Part shown: positions 1-6,000 of the stretch, in pieces
How positions within the stretch are numbered: the stretch's first letter is position 1
Layout of the letters: each line of letters opens with the position of its first letter
NCBI GenBank assembly: GCA_034437315.1
Contig: DAOTUC010000209.1
Span: 1-9,046, forward strand
Direction of reading: 5' to 3'
DNA from: DSAR01 sp034437315
Lineage (GTDB): Bacteria > Chloroflexota > Anaerolineae > B4-G1
Length of the DNA stretch: 9,046 nucleotides
Position numbers and translations under genes: made by a program
The notes under the pieces: model-generated
Database searches by the model: none
Told to the model about the DNA's origin: nothing
The model's input: only the letters and a program-made list of their open reading frames with translations

Positions 1-127
1 TTTCGCATGGCCCATCATAGACCCTAAAGGTTTCTGCGCTGGTTTTGATGGAAAAAGGTCATTGTTTAAGGCAAAAACGTTGTTTGCGCGGCCTTGAGCA
101 AAACCTTTAGGGTCTCGCCATGCGAAA
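1..127 (-). repeat. 127-bp MITE-like element with terminal inverted repeats, copy 1
   Basis: This is the reverse complement of 7918-8044, with only two differences in 127 bases (positions 34 and 122 here). Each copy has inverted ends: an outer arm TTTCGCATGGC (1-11, matched by 117-127) and an inner arm AGACCCTAAAGGTTT (19-33, matched by 101-115). The left end has seven bases (CCATCAT) between the arms and the right end has one. The core has no credible reading frame, so this looks like a non-coding miniature element or structured intergenic repeat. Ten further bases (128-137) also match the second copy, so the true unit may be 137 bp. A small hairpin, CCCAGA-GAA-TCTGGG, follows at 129-143. 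The element begins exactly at base 1, so it may extend beyond the window. It lies downstream of the aminotransferase stop codon. Confidence 0.88.
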
Positions 128-158
128 TCCCAGAGAATCTGGGTGGGTAAGTTAGATG

Positions 159-193
159 AAAAAGGGCGGGTCTCCAGGAGACCCGCCCTTTTT
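159..193 (-). terminator. Symmetrical rho-independent terminator after the aminotransferase gene
   Basis: A perfect 35-bp palindrome runs AAAAAGGGCGGGTCTCC-A-GGAGACCCGCCCTTTTT. Realistically it is a GC-rich stem of about 15 bp with a five-base loop, flanked by five A and five T. On either strand the stem is followed by a U-run, so it can terminate in both directions. It lies 40 bp past the stop codon of the minus-strand aminotransferase gene, which it most likely ends. It would also stop rightward transcription coming from the repeat element at 1-127. Confidence 0.9.
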
Positions 194-232
194 CAAAACC
201 GGTTTGACGCTTGCCCGCAACAGAATCGCCGG

Positions 233-1444
233 CTAATCCATCATCAGGACGTCGGATACCTGCTCAATCGCCCAATCCAATTCCTCCCGCGTGATGACCA
301 GGGGCGGCGCCAGGCGGATCACGTGTTCGTGGGTCTCCTTCGCCAGGACGCCCCGTTCTTGCAGGGCCTCGCAGAAACGTCGAGCGCCGCCGGCCTCGTA
401 CGTGAGCACGACGCCGACGAACAGGCCACGGCCGCGAACCAATTTGACGTGTGGACTATCGACCGCTTGCAGACGAGAGAGCAGATAATCGCCCAACTCG
501 GCCGCCCGCTCGCAGAGCTTCTCGTCCTGAATGACCTGGAGCGCCTCGCGCGCCACCGCGCAGGCCAACGGGTTCCCGCCGAAGGTCGAACCATGGTCGC
601 CGGGGTTGAAGACGCCCAACACCTCTTTGGAGGCCACGACCGCCGAAACGGGGTACATGCCGCCGGAAAGCGCCTTGCCCAACGTCACCACATCCGGGCG
701 GACGTCCTCGTGCTCACAGGCCAGGAGTTTGCCCGTGCGCCCCAGCCCGCTCTGGATCTCGTCGGCGATCATCAAGATATGGCGCTCGGTGCACAGCTCG
801 CGCACCCGCCGGAGATAGCCCGCCTGCGGGACGATGACGCCCCCCTCGCCCTGGACCGGCTCGAAGATGAAACCCACCGTATTGGGCGTGATCGCCCGTT
901 CCAGCGCGTCGACGTCGTCGTACGGGATCAATTTAAAACCGGGCGTGAACGGCCCAAAACCGTCCCGGTACTGCTCCTCTGGCGAGAAGGTGATGATCGT
1001 GATGGTGCGCCCGTGGAAATTACCGGTGCAGGCGATAATCTCCGCCTGTCCATCCTGCACTCCCTTGACCTCGTACCCCCACTTGCGGGCCGCCTTGAGC
1101 GCCGTCTCCACCGCCTCGGCGCCGGAATTCATCGGCAACACCATCTCGTACCCGGTCAAATCGCACAATTCCTTGGCAAACAAAGGGAGCTGATCGTTGC
1201 GAAAGGCGCGCGACGTCAAGGCCAGGGCCTGCGCTTGCTCCAGCATCGCTTGCACGATCCGCGGGTGACAATGCCCCTGGTTGACGGCCGAATAGGCCGA
1301 GAGGCAATCCATGTACTTGCGCCCCTCCACGTCCCAAACCCACACCCCCTCGCCGCGCGCCAACACGACGTCGAGCGGCTTATAATTGTGCGCGTTGTAC
1401 TCGTTTTCCAGCGCGATATACTCCTGTGTGCTTTTCTTATTCAC
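233..1444 (-). CDS. rocD: Ornithine aminotransferase (ornithine--oxo-acid transaminase)
   Basis: A 403-residue, fold-type I, class III PLP aminotransferase of normal family length. It should move the delta-amino group of ornithine to 2-oxoglutarate, giving glutamate-5-semialdehyde (which cyclises to pyrroline-5-carboxylate) and glutamate, in the cytoplasm. Visible motifs are HNYKPL (19-24), where Tyr21 aligns with the ornithine-contacting Tyr55 of human OAT; SAVNQGHCHP (52-61); the cofactor-phosphate loop NSGAEA (106-111); GNFHGRT (141-147), with Arg146 matching human Arg180; EPVQGEGG (195-202); ADEIQ (227-231), with Asp228 on the pyridine nitrogen; LGKALSGG (255-262), with Lys257 as Schiff-base lysine; and HGSTFGGNPL (284-293). 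Similarity to human OAT is strong along the whole length, which favours RocD over acetylornithine or GABA aminotransferases. The start is GTG, seven bases after AAAGAGGAG (1452-1460). It lies 120 bp downstream of the acyl-CoA dehydrogenase gene on the same strand, so cotranscription is possible. Confidence 0.93.
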   Translation of the reverse strand: MNKKSTQEYIALENEYNAHNYKPLDVVLARGEGVWVWDVEGRKYMDCLSAYSAVNQGHCHPRIVQAMLEQAQALALTSRAFRNDQLPLFAKELCDLTGYEMVLPMNSGAEAVETALKAARKWGYEVKGVQDGQAEIIACTGNFHGRTITIITFSPEEQYRDGFGPFTPGFKLIPYDDVDALERAITPNTVGFIFEPVQGEGGVIVPQAGYLRRVRELCTERHILMIADEIQSGLGRTGKLLACEHEDVRPDVVTLGKALSGGMYPVSAVVASKEVLGVFNPGDHGSTFGGNPLACAVAREALQVIQDEKLCERAAELGDYLLSRLQAVDSPHVKLVRGRGLFVGVVLTYEAGGARRFCEALQERGVLAKETHEHVIRLAPPLVITREELDWAIEQVSDVLMMD

Positions 1445-1468
1445 TTTATTACTCCTCTTTCGACTAAG

Positions 1469-1547
1469 CCTCCCGCAGGTTCAGAAATGACGATGAGAAA
1501 TGACGATCAGAAATGACGATGAGACAGGCTCACAAACCTGCGAGAGG
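1469..1547. repeat. Three 13-bp tandem repeats framed by a 13-bp inverted repeat
   Basis: Three head-to-tail copies of (C/G)AGAAATGACGAT occupy 1482-1494, 1495-1507 and 1508-1520, differing only at the first base, and a GAGA start of a fourth copy follows. They are bracketed by CCTCCCGCAGGTT (1469-1481) and AACCTGCGAGAGG (1535-1547), inverted copies that match at 12 of 13 positions. The block ends nine bases upstream of the aminotransferase Shine-Dalgarno sequence. It fills most of the 120-bp gap after the dehydrogenase gene. It could be an operator array, a structured spacer in a shared transcript or a slippage-generated repeat; the sequence does not decide between these. Confidence 0.85.
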
Positions 1548-1564
1548 GTGAGTGGTTACACGAC

Positions 1565-2800
1565 CTATTCATAGACCTTCTCCTCGTCCTGCTCCGCCTC
1601 GACCGCGTCCGCTTCCACGTCCCGCGCGTTCGATCGCTGGGACAACAGTTGCTTGTAATACTCGTGCTGGATGATCAGGTCCATCACCTCGTTGGCCCCG
1701 GTCCAGATCATAATCAAGCGCGTGTCGCGCAACAATCGCTCGATGGGGTAGACGTTGGTATAACCAATGCCGCCCAGAATCTGCATCGCGTGGTTGACCA
1801 CCTGCCAGGCCGCGTCAGTCGCGAATTTCTTTGCCTCGGAGACCAAGCGGCGGGAACGAGCGGGGTCGTCGCCGGCGTCCACGCTGCGGGCCGCGCCGTA
1901 GACCAACCCGCGGGCGGCGTCCAGCAGGGTGATCGAATCGGCCACTTTGAAACTGACTCCCTGGAAGCGGCGGATTTTCTTTCCAAAGGCGCGCCGCTTA
2001 TCGGAATAGCGAGCGGCTATCTCCAGCGCCGCCCGCCCCATACCGATGGCCCCGGCGGCGCTGGTCATCCGCTCCGGGATCATCATGCGATAGAAGATGT
2101 CCGCCGCGCCGTTCTCCCGCCCGATCAGGTTCTCGGCGGGCACGCGGGCGTCGCGAAAGACGAGCCGGCCCGTGCCGCCGCCCCGGGTACCCAGCAGGCC
2201 ATACAGGTATTCCGCCTCGACCCCTTCACCCCGCTCCACGATGAAGGCGCTGATGCCCTCGTGGGGATGGGCTTGCGGATCGGTGCGGGCGTAGACGAGG
2301 AAGAAATCCGCCTCGGCTGCGCCCACGATGAAGCGCTTTTGACCGCGCAATACGTAATGGTCGCCCTCACGCCGCGCCTCGGTGACGGCGCCGAAGAAAT
2401 CGGACCCGCCGCGCGGTTCGGTGAGCGCTTCGGCGGCGATCTTCTCGCCGGTCAGCAGCGGCGCCAACCAACGTTCTTTTTGCGCCGGCGCGCCGAAGAC
2501 GTTGAGCGCCTCCCCGACAATGCTGGGCATCACGTAGGCGCAGGCCAACGCCGTGCCCAGCACGCCCACCTCCTCAATGGCTAAGATCTCATCCTCCCAG
2601 CGCAAATCTCTTCCGCCGTACGCGAAGGGAAAACGCAAACCCAACAAGTTCCGCCGCCCGGCCTCGCTCACGAATGGACGCGGATACTTGATCCGCTCGG
2701 CGTCCATATCGAGAATCAACTGCCGGGGCGTCCAACGGGCGAAATCGCGCGCTTCGTCGCGCAGTCCGCGTTGCGCCTCAGTCAGCATCGCATCAAACAT
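1565..2800 (-). CDS. Acyl-CoA dehydrogenase family flavoprotein
   Basis: A 411-residue FAD enzyme of the acyl-CoA dehydrogenase family, expected to introduce the alpha-beta double bond into an acyl-CoA and pass electrons to ETF. Numbered from the chosen ATG, it has the N-terminal helical domain, the signature ALTEPRGGSD (125-134), the beta-barrel middle domain, RRAFGKKIRRFQ (269-280) where FAD is contacted at the dimer interface, and QILGGIGYTNVYPIERLLRD (340-359). The IYEGT motif, whose Glu is catalytic in medium- and short-chain enzymes, reads IWTGA (365-369) here. Glu243 in PERM instead occupies the place of the base in isovaleryl- and long-chain enzymes. The C-terminus ends in a variable acidic tail. 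The exact substrate cannot be read; branched or longer acyl-CoA is plausible. A TTG-initiated extension to 2827 is possible, but the ATG at 2800 has the better ribosome-binding site. The gene is divergent from the kinase and upstream of ornithine aminotransferase on the same strand. Confidence 0.92.
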   Translation of the reverse strand: MFDAMLTEAQRGLRDEARDFARWTPRQLILDMDAERIKYPRPFVSEAGRRNLLGLRFPFAYGGRDLRWEDEILAIEEVGVLGTALACAYVMPSIVGEALNVFGAPAQKERWLAPLLTGEKIAAEALTEPRGGSDFFGAVTEARREGDHYVLRGQKRFIVGAAEADFFLVYARTDPQAHPHEGISAFIVERGEGVEAEYLYGLLGTRGGGTGRLVFRDARVPAENLIGRENGAADIFYRMMIPERMTSAAGAIGMGRAALEIAARYSDKRRAFGKKIRRFQGVSFKVADSITLLDAARGLVYGAARSVDAGDDPARSRRLVSEAKKFATDAAWQVVNHAMQILGGIGYTNVYPIERLLRDTRLIMIWTGANEVMDLIIQHEYYKQLLSQRSNARDVEADAVEAEQDEEKVYE

Positions 2801-2806
2801 TGACCA

Positions 2807-2816
2807 CTCCTCTCCT
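2807..2816 (-). promoter_or_regulatory. Ribosome-binding site fixing the dehydrogenase start
   Basis: Read on the minus strand, AGGAGAGGAG is followed by six bases (TGGTCA) and then ATG at 2800-2798. This is a near-ideal Shine-Dalgarno arrangement. It supports starting at Met-Phe-Asp-Ala rather than at the upstream in-frame TTG at 2827, whose translation would run through this site. Confidence 0.85.
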
Positions 2817-2838
2817 ATTCTCTCCAACCTTAATTTCT

Positions 2839-2844
2839 ATTATA
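2839..2844 (-). promoter_or_regulatory. Candidate -10 element for the acyl-CoA dehydrogenase gene
   Basis: The minus strand carries a perfect TATAAT 38 bases upstream of the dehydrogenase ATG, in a locally AT-rich stretch. This would give a leader of roughly 30 bases that includes the ribosome-binding site. No convincing -35 is present at 16-18 bp spacing (TGGCGT at 17 bp is poor), so the promoter may be weak, activator-dependent, or not real. Confidence 0.5.
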
Positions 2845-2885
2845 CAAACAGATCAAAAAATACGCCACCGGACGCCGCTCCGCAA

Positions 2886-2914
2886 TTGACCGAATGACAA
2901 AACTTAAGTATACT
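2886..2914 (+). promoter_or_regulatory. Sigma70-type promoter for the histidine kinase gene
   Basis: TTGACC (2886-2891) is separated by exactly 17 bp from TATACT (2909-2914), each one base away from the Escherichia coli consensus hexamers. Initiation near 2921 would give a 5' leader of about 165 bases. This leader begins with a small hairpin (GCTGG 2923-2927 with CCAGC 2936-2940) and contains the repeat at 2953-3063. It lies back to back with the candidate dehydrogenase promoter, so the 286-bp gap acts as a divergent control region. Confidence 0.7.
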
Positions 2915-2952
2915 AATGCTAAGCTGGCGGTTCCTCCAGCAGTGCGTCATTA

Positions 2953-3063
2953 GAATTCGAAAGTCTCAAGAAGTGCGTCTCAAAAAGTGCATTGCACAGC
3001 CGATTTTGACACACGGTAAATCAGCTTTGCCCCTGAGATACCCGGGTGAAGACTTCCGAATTC
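2953..3063 (+). repeat. 111-bp element with inverted ends in the kinase 5' leader
   Basis: The left end GAATTCGAAAGTCT (2953-2966) is the inverted copy of AGACTTCCGAATTC (3050-3063), with one mismatch in 14. In RNA these arms could pair and place a long stem 23 bases before the kinase ATG. Inside, a 14-bp unit is tandemly duplicated (GTCTCAAGAAGTGC 2963-2976 and GTCTCAAAAAGTGC 2977-2990), and a short near-palindrome, GTGCATTGCAC (2987-2997), follows. The first part (2953-3010, leaving out 14 duplicated bases) matches the reverse complement of 7862-7905 at 39 of 44 positions. It is therefore a dispersed repeat rather than only a local hairpin. Confidence 0.75.
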
Positions 3064-3086
3064 TTAGTGGAAAAATTTGAAATCAT

Positions 3087-6000
3087 ATGAATCAGACAAA
3101 ACACAGAGACGAAACATCCCTCATACTCGTCGTCGACGACGACGCGAACCTGCGACGGGCCACCGTTCGCCGGCTGACCAGGGCAGGTTACCAGACCATT
3201 GAAGCGGCAACCGGGTATGACGCCCTGCGCATCGCTCAGGCGGAACAACCCGACCTGCTGCTCCTGGACGTCAACATGCCCGACGTCGACGGGTTCGAAG
3301 TCTGCCGGCGACTCAAAGCCGATCCGGCGCTGGCGACGACTTACGTGGCGATGTTCTCCGGCTCCCTGACCGGCTCGGAGAATCAGGCGAATGGCCTGGA
3401 GGCCGGGGCCGACGAATACATCGCCCGCACCGTCTCTAAACGGGAATTCCTGGCCCGCGTGCAGACGATGTTGCGCCTGAAACGTGTGGAGGATGAACTA
3501 CGAAAGGCGCGCGACGAATTGGAGAGGCGAGTACAGGCCCGCACCGTTGAACTTGAGCAGGCCAACGCGGCGCTCAAGGAAGAGATCGCCCAAAAGATGC
3601 GGGCGGAAAGAGAGATAGAAAAGAACCACCGACAACAAAGCGTGTTAAACGCCATCTTACGTCTCTCAATGGCGGACATTTCGTTGGAAGCGCAGTTGTC
3701 CCAGGCCCTGGAAGAGATCCTCTCGATTCCCTGGCTGCCGATATTGCCCGAGGGCGCGATATTCCTGCTCGAAGGCGATCCGCCGACGCTCCGGTTACAA
3801 ACCCAGCAGAATCTGCCCCCGCCATTGGTCGACGCTTGCGCCCAGGTGTCGCTGGGTCAATGCCTATGCGGGCGGGCAGCGACCGACGACCAAATCGTGT
3901 TCGCCGACTGCGTTGACGGTCGGCACGACATCAGCTACGATGGTATGCCGCCCCACGGTCACTACTGCATCCCAATTCTATCAGGCGAGCAACCCATCGG
4001 CGTCCTGGCCCTATATCTCGAGACAGGCCACCAGTGGGACGAGCAGGAACGCGCATTGCTCGAAGCGGTGGGTCACACGCTGGCCGGTATCATTGAGCGC
4101 AAGCGAGCCGAGAGCGCACTCCAACAGGCCCACGACGAACTGGAAATCCGAGTGGAGGAACGAACGGCGGAACTCATAGAGGCAAATCGAAAGCTCCAGC
4201 GGGAAATCGACGAGCGCCGTCAAATAGAAGCGGCCCAAAAAGAATTAACCCACCAACTGGGCGAGCGGATCAAGGAACTCAATTGTCTCTACCAATTTTC
4301 CAGGACCATCGCCGATCCGGATCTCTCGCTGGAGAATGTCTTGCGACAAACGGTCGCCATGATCTCACCGGCGTGGCAGCACACCGACATCACCTGCGCG
4401 CGCCTGCTTTTCGAAGATCAGACGTTCGAGACGGAAAATTTCCAGGAGACGGCGTGGAGACAGAGAGAGGATATTTACGTCAACGGCGTCAAACAGGGCC
4501 AAATCACAGTCTGTTATCTGGAGGAACCCCCTGACGGGAGCGCCGCACCCTTCTTCAAAGAGGAGGCGGACCTGCTTGAGACCATCGCCGAGCAGTTGGG
4601 CAGTATGATTGAGCGCAAGCGGGCCCAACAACAGGTGCAATGGGAAGCGAATCTACACAGCGCGCTCTCCGACCTGTACAAGCCGCTCATCTCCCCCGCC
4701 TCCACCATTGAGGACATCGCCAACACGGTGTTAAAACAGGCCCAGGCGCTGACCGACAGCCGGCACGGTTACGTCTCATCCATCGACCCGGTGACGAGAG
4801 ATCACGTCTCCCATACCCTGACCGAGATGCTAACAGACTCGTGCAACGTCACCGAGGTATATCAAAACATCCTGTTCCCTTGCGACGACGAGGGAAACTA
4901 TCCCGCATTGTGGGGCTATGCGCTTAACACCCTCGAATCCTTCTACACCAACGATCCGTCCTCCCATCCCGCCTCCAGCAGCGTCCCAGAGGGCCACATC
5001 CCCATTGAACAATTCCTCACCACGCCAGTGATGTTAGGGGAAGAGCTGGTGGGGCAAATTGCGCTGGCTAACCCCGGCCGGCCGTATACGGATTGCGACC
5101 TGGAAGCGATCCAGCGCCTGAGCGAGTTCTACGCCCTGGCCATTCAACGCAAACGGTCCGAAGAGGCCCTGCGCCAATCGGAGCAGAAGTACCGCAATCT
5201 ATTCGATTACGCCAACGACGGGATCATCATCTTCGACCCTGACGAACACCATATCCTCGACGCGAACGAGAACGCGGCCAAACGCCTGGGTTACGCGAGG
5301 GAGGAACTGCTCCAGCTGTCCATCGACGACTTCTCGCCCCCTCTGCCGGAAACCCGTCGTCAGGTTATTTTCCAGGAACTCGATGAGACCGGTCACGCTA
5401 TCTTCGAGCACATCCACCGCCAAAAAGACGGAACCGATATCCCCGTCGAGATCAACAGCCAGGTCATCGAATATGAGGGACAGAAGGCGTATCAGAACAT
5501 CGTCCGCGACATCACCGAGCGCCGCCAGGCCGAGATCGCGCTGCGCCGCTATGCCGAAGAGCAAGCCGTCCTCTACACCATCACATCCACTCTGGCCCGC
5601 ACCCTGGACCCCCAGGAACTCCTGTCGGACGTGCTGGGGGTCATGCTGCCCCCACTGAGCGCGACGGTCGGCTGGATCATTTTGACCGGGGCGCAAACTG
5701 GAGACGCCTCGCCGGTGATCGCTCACTGGCGACTATCGGAAGAAGAGGTGATACGCATTGAGACCATCGCGCAATGCACGCCGGAATGTCCGCTAAAGAC
5801 GACGCCCCCCCCAAAAGATCAAAGCGCATCAAAACTGGAATTCGTCGACCGCTGCGAATTCCTCCCGCCCGAACTACAGCCTAAAGGATACGAGGAAATC
5901 GCCTGTGTGCCCCTAAATGCGGCCGGTAGAACGTTAGGTGTATTGAGCATCGCCTGGGCGGATCGCAACGTCCGCCCCGAGGGAGATCGGGACCTGCTGA

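Noticed and set aside
143..1516. A 457-codon plus-strand open frame opposite the ornithine aminotransferase.
   Set aside because: It is antisense to a fully convincing gene, shows no recognisable domain and is explained by codon bias in GC-rich DNA.
1482..1520. Tandem repeats considered as a possible CRISPR array.
   Set aside because: The 13-bp units abut directly, with no spacers, and no cas genes are present.
1649..2584. A 311-codon plus-strand open frame opposite the acyl-CoA dehydrogenase.
   Set aside because: Antisense shadow of a strongly conserved enzyme, with no motif and no ribosome-binding site worth noting.
3006..3011. A perfect TTGACA considered as a second -35 for the kinase.
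   Set aside because: No acceptable -10 lies 16-19 bp downstream; the hexamer falls at the end of the dispersed repeat.
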